DNA from: Paracoccus sp. N5
GTDB taxonomy: Bacteria; Pseudomonadota; Alphaproteobacteria; Rhodobacterales; Rhodobacteraceae
Reading direction: 5' to 3'
Assembly (NCBI RefSeq): GCF_000371965.1
Contig: NZ_AQUO01000002.1
Coordinates: 993,863 to 1,057,862 of the forward strand
Length of the DNA: 64,000 nt
A program made the position numbers and the translations under genes. The notes beneath the pieces are model-generated. The model ran no database searches. It was not told the origin of the DNA and saw only the letters and a list, made by a program, of their open reading frames with translations. This document shows positions 9,305 through 19,249 of this stretch, in pieces. The first letter of the stretch is position 1; the number at the start of each line of letters is the position of its first letter.

Positions 9305-11101
9305 TCAGGGCGCGCCGATCTCGTCGCTGCGGCGGCTGTCGAGTTCCTGCGCATAGCGCTTCAGACAATAGGCCTCGGTCAGCGAGCCCAGCACCCGCTG
9401 CGTCGCCGGCCCGTCCAGCACCGGCAGGATTTCCAGCTGCGTGCGCGAGAACTGGTCCAGCACGGCCTGGATATTGTCCTGGCGGAACACATGCGCATCG
9501 GCGCCGATCATGCAATCGGCGGCCAGCAGGACATCGGCCAGCTCGGTGATCTCGGGGTCGTGCACGGTCGCCATGTCGATGATGCCGGCATAGCGGTCGT
9601 GCTCGTCCACGGCGAAGGCGTATTTGCGGCTGCCGAGCGGCAGCTCTTCGCGCAGGATCGCCACCGGCTGGTGCAGCGGCACGCGGCGGATGTCGCTGCG
9701 CATCATCCGCCCCGCCGTCAGGTCGCGCACCCAGCCCACGTCATGCGCCCCCAGCAGCGGGATGCCGCGCAGATGGAAGCGCCAGGTCGAGAAGGAATAG
9801 CCGAAGGTCAGCCGCACCACGGTCGAGGCGATGAAGGCCGCGGTCAGCACGCCGACGGTAAAGGCGAAATTGCCGGTGATCTCCAGCACCAGAAAGACCA
9901 TGGTCAGCGGCGCGCCGGTGATGGCGGCGCCGACCGCGGCCATGCCGGCCAGCATGGCGGGGATGCGCAGCTCGGGCAGGCCGGGCAGCGCCAGCACCAG
10001 AAGCTGCGCGACCAGCGCCCCCAGCAGGCAGCCGATGAACAGCGACGAGCTGAAAAGCCCGCCGCGAAAGCCCACGCCCAGCGACAGGGCCGAGGCCAGG
10101 ATCTTGCCAAGCAGCAGCAGCGCCACCGCCCAAAGGCCCCAGTTCTGGCTGATATGCACCTGGATCGAGTCGTGCCCGCTGCCCAGCACCTGCGGGCTGG
10201 CCAGCGCCATGGCGCCCAGGATCAGCCCGCCGGCCGCCGGACGCGCCCAGACCGCCAGCCGGCTTTTCTGGCACAGCCGCTCGAAGACCGAGACCAGCCG
10301 CATGGTCGCGGTGCCGACCAGCGCCGCCAGCAATCCGATGATGATGAACAGCGGCAGCAGCGTGTCGGGCAGCGCCGCCACATCGGGCAGGTGGAACAGC
10401 GAGCCATGCGGCTCGACCGCGCGGCGCGCCAGCGTGCCCGAGATCACCGCCGCGCCGATGATGGCGATGTTGCGCGGCGCGTAGGAGCCATGGACCAGCT
10501 CGAAGCCGTAGAAGGCGCCTGCCAGCGGCGCGTTGAAGGCCGCGGCGATGGCCGCCGCCGCCCCGGCCGAGGTCAGGCAGCGCTTGTCCTCGCGCCGCAG
10601 CCGGAACGGCTGGGCCACGGCGGAAAACAGGCTGGCGCCAAGCTGGCTGTAGCCCGCCTCCATCCCGACCGAGGCGCCCGAGAGGTTCGAGAGCAGCGTG
10701 AGCCAGGCCAGCCGCAGCGAATCCCAGACCGACATCTTGCCGCCGTAAAGCGCATTGGCCTCGATCGGGTCGACGATCTCGGCCGGGCGGATGCGCTGCG
10801 CGACCAGCGCCCAGACCCCCAGCACCAGCCCGCCCACCGCCGGGACCAGCGCATAGGGCCAGGCCGGCAGGTCCGAAAGCGCGCTCAGCGCCGCGTCGCG
10901 CGGCAGACCGAACAAGAGCCCCTGCGCCGCCAGAAGCAGCCGGTGCAGCCCCGCGACCGCCAGCCCGACCAGCCCGCCAAGCGCGAAGGCGATGACGACC
11001 AGCATCGCCTCCTGGTCGCGCAGCTGCCGTCGGACCTCGTTGATCCGCTGCAGAAAGGACAGCATCAGGCGGCGCGGGGCGGTCTTGCGGGCAAAGGGCA
11101 T
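9305..11101 (-). CDS. ClC-type chloride channel/antiporter with C-terminal CBS-like region
   Basis: A 598-residue membrane protein. The N-terminal ~420 residues carry the helices of a ClC protein, and the C-terminal part, from about residue 440, resembles a CBS domain pair. The gating-glutamate motif GREGP appears as GMEAG, keeping the Glu, and the proton-path Glu is kept in GAFYGFELVHGSY. The first selectivity-filter motif GSGIP is not recognisable (DPIEANAL occupies that place), while the second half has GSGHDSIQ and FRGGLFSSSLFIG. It would move chloride or another anion across the inner membrane. The ATG at 11101 has no clear ribosome site, so the start is uncertain; MLSFLQ at 11065 is an alternative. 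Confidence 0.85.
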   Translation of the reverse strand: MPFARKTAPRRLMLSFLQRINEVRRQLRDQEAMLVVIAFALGGLVGLAVAGLHRLLLAAQGLLFGLPRDAALSALSDLPAWPYALVPAVGGLVLGVWALVAQRIRPAEIVDPIEANALYGGKMSVWDSLRLAWLTLLSNLSGASVGMEAGYSQLGASLFSAVAQPFRLRREDKRCLTSAGAAAAIAAAFNAPLAGAFYGFELVHGSYAPRNIAIIGAAVISGTLARRAVEPHGSLFHLPDVAALPDTLLPLFIIIGLLAALVGTATMRLVSVFERLCQKSRLAVWARPAAGGLILGAMALASPQVLGSGHDSIQVHISQNWGLWAVALLLLGKILASALSLGVGFRGGLFSSSLFIGCLLGALVAQLLVLALPGLPELRIPAMLAGMAAVGAAITGAPLTMVFLVLEITGNFAFTVGVLTAAFIASTVVRLTFGYSFSTWRFHLRGIPLLGAHDVGWVRDLTAGRMMRSDIRRVPLHQPVAILREELPLGSRKYAFAVDEHDRYAGIIDMATVHDPEITELADVLLAADCMIGADAHVFRQDNIQAVLDQFSRTQLEILPVLDGPATQRVLGSLTEAYCLKRYAQELDSRRSDEIGAP

Positions 11102-11170
11102 GGGGCGGTCATCCGGGGGGGGCGCGGAGAGGATCTGGCGACGGGGGCCGGCCCGCCGCCCTGGGGCGCG

Positions 11171-12685
11171 TCACTCGCCCCGGGGATAGCGCTTGTTTTC
11201 CTCGAGCACGTTCAGGTCCATGTGGTTGCGCATGTAGCGCTCCGAGGCCCTTTGCAGCGGCTGGTAATCCCAGGGGAAATAGGCGCCATTCCGCAGCGCC
11301 TCATAGACCACCCAGCGCCGGGCCTGGCTTTCGCGCACCTCGGCGTCATAGGCCTCCAGGTCCCAGCGCGCCCGCATCTGCGCCGAAAGCCGCGCCAGGG
11401 TCTCGGCATGGGCGGGGTCGTCGGCCAGGTTGCGCAGCTCCTGCGGGTCGTCGGCCAGGTTGTAAAGCATCGGCGCATCGGCATTGCACAGCGCCAGCTT
11501 CCAGTCGCCGTCGCGCAGCGCCACCATTGGCGTCACCGTGCCCTCGGCCGCGTATTCCATCGGCACCGGACCGCGCGCGCCCTGCCCGGTGGCGAGCCCC
11601 GTCAGATCCTCGCCATCGGTCCAGCGCGAAAGCGTGCTGATGTCCAGCCCGGCCAGCGCCGCCACCGTCGGCACCACGTCTAGGGTCGAGGCAGGCTGGT
11701 CGATGCGCCCCGGCTGCCAGCCCGGCGCCGCGATCATCAAGGGCACCCGGGCCGAGCCCTCGAAAAAGCTCATCTTGAACCACATGCCGCGTTCGCCCAG
11801 CATGTCGCCGTGATCCGAGACGAACAGGATGATGGTGTTGTCGTCCATCCGGCCGCGCTTGAGCACGTCGAGGATCTCGCCGATCTTTTCGTCCACATAG
11901 GAGATATTGGCGAAATAGCCCTGCCGCGCCCGGCGCACGTCCTCGGGCGTGATGTCGAAGGCGCGGAAGTCGCAGGCCTCCATCAGCCGCTGCGAATGCG
12001 TGTCCTGATCCTCGAACGGGATGGCCGGCACCTCGGGCTCCAGCGCCGGGCAGTCGTCGTAGAGATCCCAGAACCGGCGGCGCGCGACATAGGGGTCGTG
12101 CGGATGGGTGAAGCTGACGGTCAGGCACCAGGGCCGGTCGTCCAGCCGGCGCGACAGGTCATAGAGCTTTTGCGTGGCGTTGAAGGCGACCTCGTCGTCA
12201 TATTCCATCTGGTTGGTGATCTCGGCCACGCCCGCGCCCGTCACCGAGCCGAGATTGTGATACCACCAGTCGATGCGCTCGCCCGGCTTGGTGTAATCCG
12301 GCGTCCAGCCGAAATCGGCCGGATAGATGTCGGTGGTCAGCCGCTCCTCGAAGCCGTGCAGCTGGTCGGGGCCGACGAAATGCATCTTGCCCGACAGCGC
12401 GGTGTAATAGCCGGCGCGGCGCAGGTGATGGGCATAGGTCGGTATGTCCGAGGCGAATTCGGCCGCATTGTCATAGACCCGGGTGCGGCGCGGCAATTGC
12501 CCCGACATGAAGCTGGCACGCGCCGGGGCGCAAAGCGGGCTCGCGGTATAGGTCTTCGCGAAGCGCACCGAGCGTTCCGCCAACGCCCGCAGGTTCGGCG
12601 CGTGCAGGAACGCGGCCGGCCCGTCCGGGAACAGCGTCCCGTTGAACTGGTCCACCATCAGGATAAGGATATTCGGGCGTGTCAT
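11171..12685 (-). CDS. betC: Choline-sulfatase
   Basis: A 504-residue cytoplasmic sulfatase that hydrolyses choline-O-sulfate to choline and sulfate, feeding glycine betaine synthesis. The metal-binding start is ILILMVDQ, and the formylglycine site is Cys52 in SPLCAPARASF (C-x-P-x-R). KMHFVGPDQLHGFEERLTTDIYPADF is diagnostic of BetC rather than arylsulfatases, as is the C-terminal choline-sulfatase domain ending PWDYQPLQRASERYMR. The start at 12685 fits family length; the longer frame to 12739 adds a non-conserved tail. It diverges from a LysR gene of the type that regulates choline-sulfate use. No betA/betB genes lie in the window. Confidence 0.92.
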   Translation of the reverse strand: MTRPNILILMVDQFNGTLFPDGPAAFLHAPNLRALAERSVRFAKTYTASPLCAPARASFMSGQLPRRTRVYDNAAEFASDIPTYAHHLRRAGYYTALSGKMHFVGPDQLHGFEERLTTDIYPADFGWTPDYTKPGERIDWWYHNLGSVTGAGVAEITNQMEYDDEVAFNATQKLYDLSRRLDDRPWCLTVSFTHPHDPYVARRRFWDLYDDCPALEPEVPAIPFEDQDTHSQRLMEACDFRAFDITPEDVRRARQGYFANISYVDEKIGEILDVLKRGRMDDNTIILFVSDHGDMLGERGMWFKMSFFEGSARVPLMIAAPGWQPGRIDQPASTLDVVPTVAALAGLDISTLSRWTDGEDLTGLATGQGARGPVPMEYAAEGTVTPMVALRDGDWKLALCNADAPMLYNLADDPQELRNLADDPAHAETLARLSAQMRARWDLEAYDAEVRESQARRWVVYEALRNGAYFPWDYQPLQRASERYMRNHMDLNVLEENKRYPRGE

Positions 12686-12937
12686 CTCGGGCTCGTCTCG
12701 GTCGTTCAGGGTCTGGGCGCGCGGGCCGGGTTGCGGCATCGGCCTGCCGCCGCCTATAGCCCGGCGCGCCGGGATAGTCAGTCGAAATAACCGCCCGGCG
12801 TGACGCGGGCGCCGGGCCCCCTGCCCCTTGCCATGCCGCCGCGGAAGGCGCTATTCCATGGGCTTATATAGCCTTGTGCCAAGCCTGCCGTGCAGCGGGA
12901 TTCTTTTCATGCAGGCCATAAAGGATCTTTATCGCCG

Positions 12938-13822
12938 ATGCGCCATGTCGACCTGGGCTGGATGCGGGTTTTCGTCGAGGTCTGCCGCGCCGGCAGCCTG
13001 TCCGAAGCCGCGCGGCTTCTGAACCTGACCCAGCCCGCCGTCAGCTATCAGATCCGCCGGGCCGAGGCGGAATTCGGCGCGGCCCTGCTGACCCGCGGGC
13101 ATCGCGGCGTCGCGCCGACCGAGGCCGGCGAGGCGCTGCTCGCGATCCTGACGCGCAGCGTCGATCAGGTGGACGAGCTGGCCGCGCGGCTGCGGCGCAA
13201 GGCCAGCGCGGCGGTGCTGCGGCTGCATACCGATTATGCCTTTTCCGGCTTGTGGCTGATCCCGCGCATCCACCGCTTTCGCGACGCCCAGCCCGAGGCC
13301 GATTTGCAGATCATCGCCTCGCAGCACAGCGACCTGGGGCAGCTTGAGCCCGGCGACATCGCCGTGGTCTTCGGCAGCGCCGCCACGCTGGGTCCCGAGG
13401 CGACACTGCTGATCGAGGAGCGCGTCGTCCCGGTCTGCGCCCCGCATTTCGCGCAAGGCCGCAGCGCGGGCGCCTTTGGCGCGACCCGGCTGATCCATCT
13501 CGACAGCCCGCATCCCGCCGCCTGGTTCGACTGGCGCCGCTATCTTGCGGCCATCGGGCGCGCGGGCGACCTGGCCCGCGACCAGGGCAACCTGCGCTTC
13601 AACACCTATTCGCTGGTGATCGACGCGGCGCTGGCCGGCGAGGGCGTGGCGCTTGGCTGGGGCGGGCTGGTCGATCCGCTGCTGGCGCGCGGTCAGCTGG
13701 TCCGCTTCGGCCCCGAGCGGGTGGCGCCCGGCCAAGGCTATCACATGATCCAGCGCGCCCCGCACGAGCCGGCGACGCAAGGCCTGCGCGACTGGCTGGT
13801 CGCGGAAAGCGCGCGGCACTAA
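12938..13822 (+). CDS. LysR-family regulator, probable choline-sulfate utilisation regulator
   Basis: A 294-residue LysR protein. The winged helix covers residues 1-60 (FVEVCRAGSLSEAARLLNLTQPAVSYQI), and the remainder is a substrate-binding effector domain. It begins at the ATG at 12938, 12 nt after AAGGA; upstream in-frame ATG codons are unsupported. It diverges from betC across 252 nt that contain an imperfect dyad around 12851-12871 (CTAT...ATAG) as a possible binding region. Homologues beside betC are annotated as regulators of choline-sulfate use in Rhizobiales and Rhodobacterales; the assignment rests on family and context. Confidence 0.85.
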   Translation: MRHVDLGWMRVFVEVCRAGSLSEAARLLNLTQPAVSYQIRRAEAEFGAALLTRGHRGVAPTEAGEALLAILTRSVDQVDELAARLRRKASAAVLRLHTDYAFSGLWLIPRIHRFRDAQPEADLQIIASQHSDLGQLEPGDIAVVFGSAATLGPEATLLIEERVVPVCAPHFAQGRSAGAFGATRLIHLDSPHPAAWFDWRRYLAAIGRAGDLARDQGNLRFNTYSLVIDAALAGEGVALGWGGLVDPLLARGQLVRFGPERVAPGQGYHMIQRAPHEPATQGLRDWLVAESARH

Positions 13823-13844
13823 TTCCGCCCCCCGATCTGCTTGA

Positions 13845-13860
13845 GGCAGGCGCGCCTGCC
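13845..13860. terminator. Perfect 16-bp palindrome between convergent genes, possible bidirectional terminator
   Basis: GGCAGGCGCGCCTGCC reads the same on both strands and lies 22 nt after the LysR stop, in the gap to the convergent CHAT gene. There is no T-tract, so intrinsic termination is only a suggestion. Confidence 0.35.
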
Positions 13861-13948
13861 GGCATGGCGTTCGGGCCGGGTCGTGCGGGCCAGGCCTGTG
13901 TCCAGCGCCTCTGAACCCATGTCGATGACCTGCCGGGTTGGAACAGGC

Positions 13949-16900
13949 TCAGGGCAGGTTCTCCAGCGCCTGGCGCAGGGCCGGACGCAGGGGCGAGCGC
14001 GCCGGCAGGGCGGCCAGCGCCAGCAGCGCCAGAGGCAAGAGCTCCGCCGGGTCACGCAGGGCCGCGGCGGGTGGCAGCCGGGCCGGATCGGCGCCGACGA
14101 CCGCCTGCACCAGCGCGAGCAGGGCGCCGAGGCGTCCGGCACCGCTCAGCCGGCCCGCCAGGGGCGCGAGCTGTGCGGCAAGGCGCGCCGGCGGTTTCGA
14201 CAGCAGGGCCTGGGCCAGCAGCCGCTCCAGCCGCAGCGCATCGACCCGGTCGCCATCCGAGCGCTGGCCGGCCAAGGCCAGCGCCTGATCCAGGGCGGCG
14301 GCCATGTCGCGCAGGTGCTTGTCGCGCTGGTTGCGATTCAAAGCCCCGGTCGCGCGCTGCCGGAACAGCCGCGCCAGCAGGACATGCCGGCCGAGGCTGG
14401 GCTGGCAGGCCCGGTTCAGCGCCTCGAGCAGCTCGACCCAGGCCAGCGGCTGGTCGGGATCGCTGCCGTCCAGCAGGACCGCGCTGCCTTGCAGGCTGCT
14501 CAACGGCAGGTTCGGCATCTCGGCCTTCAGCGCATGGCCATAGGCGGCGATGGCCCTGTCGCTCTGCCCGCAGGCCATCCAGCCGTCGCCCAGCGCCGCA
14601 GCCAGATCGGAATGGTCCAGCCATCCGGCGCGCTCGATCCTGTCCTGCAAATGCGCCAGCCGCTCCGCCAGCGGGCGTTGGCCCGGCGCGTCGGGCAAGG
14701 CCATCTCGGCCCGGACCTGGGCCAGCGCCTCGGCCGGCGAGGCAAGCTCGACGCCGTCGCCCTGGCGCTCGGCCGTGGCCGGGGTCAGCACGAAGCCGGG
14801 ATGCCCGTAGCACTGATAGGCGGCCCAGGTGTTCGTCGCCATCCCCGAGGCCTCATAGGCCTCGGCCCGGGCCTGGCGCAGGGCGGTGCCGTAGTCGGTG
14901 CCGCCGCACAATTGCTGGTAAAGCCCCTGCGCGAACTGCTTCGCGGTCGCGTCCGAGACCGCCCAGCCGCAGGCCACCACCGCCGCACAGCCCATCTCGA
15001 TCAGCTCCACCGCCAGGCTGGCGGCAAAGCCGGGCCGGTCCCGGCGCAGGGCGGCGCCGAAGCCGTCCTCGGTGCCGATCTGGCCCAGGTGGCAGCAGTT
15101 CAGGAACACCAGTTCGGGCGCTTCGGGCATCTGCCGCAACAGCGGCGCCTCGAGCACGCCCAGGGGCGGCGCGCCCAGCACGATGCCGGTCATCGGCGGC
15201 GCATCCGGCGTCGGGCGCCAGTCGATGACACCGTGGCTGGCGATATGGACCACGCTCCAGCCGCGCGAGAACAGCGCCGAGATGACCCGCGCCGGCGTCG
15301 CATCCGGGCCGACCAGCCGCGTCACCGCGAAGCCGGCCTCTTCCAGCTGCGCGGCCATGGCCAAGGCCTCGTCCCGGGCGTTGGGCAGCGGCGGCAGGCC
15401 GCCGCTGCCGTCGCCCGGATCGCCGATGACCAGCGCACTGCGCGGCCCGCCGCGCCGGGGCGGCGTGGGCGAGTCGCGCTGGCTGACCAGCTGGCGCATC
15501 AGCCCATAGCGCACCGCCGGCGGCTTCAGGAGCTCGGGAAAGCGGCCGTATTCGTCGGGGCGGCGGTCGTCCAGCATCTCCCAGGGGATGGTGGCGCTGT
15601 CGCGGTCCAGCACCAGGCGCAGGTTGCGATCCTCGAGGCTGTGCTGCTTCAGGGCCGCGGGCCAGAGCAGTTCGAAAAGCGTGCGGCCCGGCGAGATGCC
15701 GTCGGCATCCAGCGTCACGGGCTGGTCGGGGATCTGCGCGACGTAATGCTGGACCAGCCGGCGGCTGACCGCCACGGTCTCGGCCTCGACCCGGGCGCGG
15801 CCATCGACCAGCAGGTAATGCAGCGGCCCCAGCGACGGCGCCGGCGCGCCCGGGGCGGGCGGTTCGGGACGCGGGGCGGTGATCGTGACCTCCATCCAGG
15901 AATCCGGGTCGGCCTCGGGGCCGGTGCGGCGGAAGCCGCCCCTGCCCAGCTGCAAGGGGCCCTCGCGGCGGAAGGGGTCGCGCATGCGCCGGACCCTTTG
16001 GCCAAGCGCGTGCCAGGCGGTGACGGCGACCTGCTCGACCGCCTCGATGATCTGCAATTCGGCAAAGCGCACGGGCATGTCGGTCCCGGCCTGGCCGGAC
16101 AGGATCCGGTTGGCCTGCTCGACCCCGTTCAGCAGCGCCGAGACGCTGTCCGCGACCGAGACCACGCCCGAGCCGCAGCCGATCAGCACCGCCGAGACGC
16201 CCAGATCCCGCGGGACAGCGGCCTGCGCCTCGTCCTTGGCCGCGGTCACGGGCGGCGCCAGCAGGTCGCGCGCCGCATCGGCATAGGCCAGCAGGCCCGA
16301 GCGGATGGTGGTGGTCAGCGCGCCGGTGCTGAGGCCGGACATGACGCCGGTGCCGACGACGATGCCGCCGGTCACGCCGTCCGGCGCTTCGGCGCAAGGG
16401 GACAGATGCACGTCCCAGCTGCCGATCAGCCCGGGATGCAGCCCAAGCGCGTTGCGGCGCCGCAGCCGGCCGTTCAGCCGCTGGTCCAGCGCCTGTTCGG
16501 CGCTGCGGATCGCGTCGCCCAGGCCATGGCCGACCAGGATCGGGTGGCGGGCATGGCGCAGGTCGTCATGGACGACGCTGACGCGCACCTCGGGCGTCGC
16601 CGGCGGGGCGGTTTCCAGCAGGGCCGGGGGACGCCCGCCCATGGTCATGGCGACGAGCTGCAGGGTCGAGGGCATGGCGGGCAGCGGCATGTCGGCGCTG
16701 ACCGCCTCGCGCGGGCCGGCGACCGGCTCGGCCGCGCGCAGGCCGGGGCCGCGGGTGACGCGGCGCAGCTCGGTCTGGCCCTTCAGCAGCAGGTCGCTGA
16801 TCGCCGGGTGCAGAGAGCGGTCCTTGCACAGATCGCCATGTTCGGTCGGCGCATACCAGGCCGGCACGCCGGCCGGGATGCCGCTGGACCACAAGACGGT

Positions 16901-19249
16901 GCCGTCGCCGCGCGGAGTCGTGGTCATCATCAGCCTCGACGAGGCGTCGCGGAACAGCTGGTCGCAGGTCTGGCCCATGCCGGCCAGGTAAAGGCAGCGC
17001 CCGCTGGGCAGGCCGGCATTGTTGCGCATCAGCGCCCAGAAGCTGCGCGCCTGCGCCAGCGCCGCCGGGTCCAGCGCCCGCGGCCCGGCCAGAGCCTGCC
17101 ATGCGCCCGCGTCCAGCAAGGCCGGCGGCAGCAGCTGCAAGGCGCCCGGCCAGGCCCGCATGATCGCGCTGATCTGGGCGATGTCCTCGGTCAGGCTGAG
17201 GGCGGCCAGCATCTTGACCGTCCGGGACAGGCCGAGCAGCCCCAGCGCCATGGCCAGCGAGCCGCCGTTCGGCGTCCCGAGCATCAGCAGGCGCGAGGCG
17301 GCATTGCCCTGGAAGGCCTGCAGCAGGACCGGGTCGCGCAGCGCGACCCGCGCCACCAGCCCACCCATGGAATGCGCGACGAAATGGATCGGACGCTGCG
17401 GATTGCCGCGCAGCTTGGTCAGCACCGCCCTTGCCACCGCCGCGCCGGTGGTCTGGATCGGCAGGCGCCAGTCATAGGCCAGCGTGAAGGTCTCATGCGT
17501 GTGCGACAGGTGCTGGCGCAATTCGCCGTAATACAGCTCGATCACCCCGTCCGGCCCGACCCGGGGCTGGTCGATCGCCAGCCGGCGGACGCCGCCGGTG
17601 CAGATGCCGCCCGGATTCAGCCAGACCCGCTGCCCCCCGGCCGCCAGATGGCTGCCCGAGATCCCGGGCAGGATCACCGCCAAGGGCAGCACCGCGCCGC
17701 GCAGCAGCGCCGGCGCGGCCGGGCCTTCGGACAGCACCAGCCCGGCCTCTGCCCCGGTCTCGGCCGGGACCGGCGCGCGGGTGACGCCGCGGTCCTTCTC
17801 GGCCCGCTCGGCCTCGGCCAGCCGCGTGTCGGGCGGGGCGATGCCGCGCAGCCGATCGGGCGCCAGCAGCCCGTCGCGCAACTGGGCGGCCGAGCGGGCA
17901 TTGCCGAAATAGCCGAAATGCGTGACCTTGGGGCCGCGATCGACCAGCAGGACCGGATCGTGCCGCGGCAGCCCGCCCTCCATCAGCGCGGTGTTCACCA
18001 CCAGGTCATGGTCGCTGCCGAAGAAGTTGTCGAGGAAGAACAGCATCAGCTTCCTGGCCGACAGCGACAGCTCCAGATCGCCCGCGATCACCACCAGCCC
18101 GTCCGTGGCCTCCCCGCGCAGCGGGCGGCCGGCGTTCAGCATCCGGACCAGCGGCGAGAATTCCGGCGCCATCGCCGCCACGCCCGGCAGCGCGTCGGCC
18201 CGGTCGCCGCCGGCCAGGGCGGCGGCGGAGATGCGGGCCAGCGCCTCGATGTAATCCGCGGGCGCCTCGCCCAGGATCCGGGCGCTGCGCGCCAGCGCGT
18301 TGAAGACCAGCCCCAGCCAGTCGCCCAGCCGGCCGTCGGCGATGCAGGTGCCGCGCACCGGGCAGGCGACGCGGACAAAGCGGGTGACGGCGATCCGCTG
18401 CCGGACCAGGGCGCGGCCCAGTTCCTCGGCGCGGTCGCGCGCGGCGCCCTCGAACAGCGCCAGATCCTCGGGGCGCAGCACGGTATCGCCCTGGGGCTCG
18501 GCCAGATGGCCAAGCGCCAGCAGCTCGCCCACCAGCCCGCCGCGGCTGTGGCTGACCAGATGCAGTTCGGCCCCCTGCGGCAATTGCCCCAGCAGGTCCA
18601 GCGCGTTCTGCACCGGATCCTCGGTCAGGCTGCGGTGGTCGAAGGCCAGGATGCGGCCGGGATAGGCCAGGTGCAGCGCCTGCCAGACCTCGGGCTGACC
18701 CGGTTGCAGCTTGCCGAAACTGCCCAGGGTCGAGGAACCGGTGCCATGCAGGAACAGAAGCCAAGGCAGGTCGTGCTGGTCCTCGCCCGGCTGCAATCCA
18801 TCTGCGAGCGGCGCCAGGCTGCCGTCCCTGCTCCACAGCTTCAGGCCCAGAGGCACCCGGCCTTCGTATTCCCGGGCCAGATCCAGCGCCGACGCCTGGG
18901 GGCCGCGCACGACCACGCGGCGGATGGTCCAGGTGATGATGCCCCGCGCGGCGTCGGCGGCGGCAAGCTCGGGCGGCGGTTGCAGGACCAGTTCGTGCGG
19001 GATCGCCAGCACATCGGGCGCGGCCCCCGAACGCGACAGCACCATGCTGCCCGGCAGGCGCCGCGCCAGTTCGTCGCCGCGGATCATCAGCCGGGCGCCG
19101 TCGTCGGTCTCGATCTCGACGACCTCGTTGTCGGCGATGTCGAGCTCGGTCCGGTCGGCCTCGTCCCGGTTCGCCGACATCAGCACGGCGGCGCGGATCT
19201 CGGGGTCGCCAGCGTCCGGCAGGGGCTGGCCTTGCAGCAGGATCTTCAC
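13949..19249 (-). CDS. Giant lipase-like and CHAT-protease multidomain protein (putative effector)
   Basis: A 1766-residue protein without signal peptide or membrane helices. Residues about 160-300 form an alpha/beta-hydrolase: LLFLHGTG at 164-171 and a nucleophile elbow SHSRGG with Ser235. Residues about 515-810 form a second, PGAP1/LCAT-like hydrolase: PGISGS at 528-533, AHSMGG with Ser627, and a candidate His804 in PTEHGD. Residues about 1180-1490 are a CHAT domain, the caspase/separase-like clan, with His1339 in HIASHG and Cys1386 in FLNCCHLG. The last ~270 residues are helical and TPR-like. Starts at a GTG overlapping the membrane gene stop by 4 nt (GTGA), after GAGG. A membrane-signal-activated hydrolase/protease is inferred; substrates are unknown. 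Confidence 0.82.
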   Translation of the reverse strand: MKILLQGQPLPDAGDPEIRAAVLMSANRDEADRTELDIADNEVVEIETDDGARLMIRGDELARRLPGSMVLSRSGAAPDVLAIPHELVLQPPPELAAADAARGIITWTIRRVVVRGPQASALDLAREYEGRVPLGLKLWSRDGSLAPLADGLQPGEDQHDLPWLLFLHGTGSSTLGSFGKLQPGQPEVWQALHLAYPGRILAFDHRSLTEDPVQNALDLLGQLPQGAELHLVSHSRGGLVGELLALGHLAEPQGDTVLRPEDLALFEGAARDRAEELGRALVRQRIAVTRFVRVACPVRGTCIADGRLGDWLGLVFNALARSARILGEAPADYIEALARISAAALAGGDRADALPGVAAMAPEFSPLVRMLNAGRPLRGEATDGLVVIAGDLELSLSARKLMLFFLDNFFGSDHDLVVNTALMEGGLPRHDPVLLVDRGPKVTHFGYFGNARSAAQLRDGLLAPDRLRGIAPPDTRLAEAERAEKDRGVTRAPVPAETGAEAGLVLSEGPAAPALLRGAVLPLAVILPGISGSHLAAGGQRVWLNPGGICTGGVRRLAIDQPRVGPDGVIELYYGELRQHLSHTHETFTLAYDWRLPIQTTGAAVARAVLTKLRGNPQRPIHFVAHSMGGLVARVALRDPVLLQAFQGNAASRLLMLGTPNGGSLAMALGLLGLSRTVKMLAALSLTEDIAQISAIMRAWPGALQLLPPALLDAGAWQALAGPRALDPAALAQARSFWALMRNNAGLPSGRCLYLAGMGQTCDQLFRDASSRLMMTTTPRGDGTVLWSSGIPAGVPAWYAPTEHGDLCKDRSLHPAISDLLLKGQTELRRVTRGPGLRAAEPVAGPREAVSADMPLPAMPSTLQLVAMTMGGRPPALLETAPPATPEVRVSVVHDDLRHARHPILVGHGLGDAIRSAEQALDQRLNGRLRRRNALGLHPGLIGSWDVHLSPCAEAPDGVTGGIVVGTGVMSGLSTGALTTTIRSGLLAYADAARDLLAPPVTAAKDEAQAAVPRDLGVSAVLIGCGSGVVSVADSVSALLNGVEQANRILSGQAGTDMPVRFAELQIIEAVEQVAVTAWHALGQRVRRMRDPFRREGPLQLGRGGFRRTGPEADPDSWMEVTITAPRPEPPAPGAPAPSLGPLHYLLVDGRARVEAETVAVSRRLVQHYVAQIPDQPVTLDADGISPGRTLFELLWPAALKQHSLEDRNLRLVLDRDSATIPWEMLDDRRPDEYGRFPELLKPPAVRYGLMRQLVSQRDSPTPPRRGGPRSALVIGDPGDGSGGLPPLPNARDEALAMAAQLEEAGFAVTRLVGPDATPARVISALFSRGWSVVHIASHGVIDWRPTPDAPPMTGIVLGAPPLGVLEAPLLRQMPEAPELVFLNCCHLGQIGTEDGFGAALRRDRPGFAASLAVELIEMGCAAVVACGWAVSDATAKQFAQGLYQQLCGGTDYGTALRQARAEAYEASGMATNTWAAYQCYGHPGFVLTPATAERQGDGVELASPAEALAQVRAEMALPDAPGQRPLAERLAHLQDRIERAGWLDHSDLAAALGDGWMACGQSDRAIAAYGHALKAEMPNLPLSSLQGSAVLLDGSDPDQPLAWVELLEALNRACQPSLGRHVLLARLFRQRATGALNRNQRDKHLRDMAAALDQALALAGQRSDGDRVDALRLERLLAQALLSKPPARLAAQLAPLAGRLSGAGRLGALLALVQAVVGADPARLPPAAALRDPAELLPLALLALAALPARSPLRPALRQALENLP

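Noticed and set aside
13939..13958. GGAAC followed by GGTT as another EcfG promoter
   Set aside because: The spacer is only 12 nt and it points into the end of the convergent CHAT gene.
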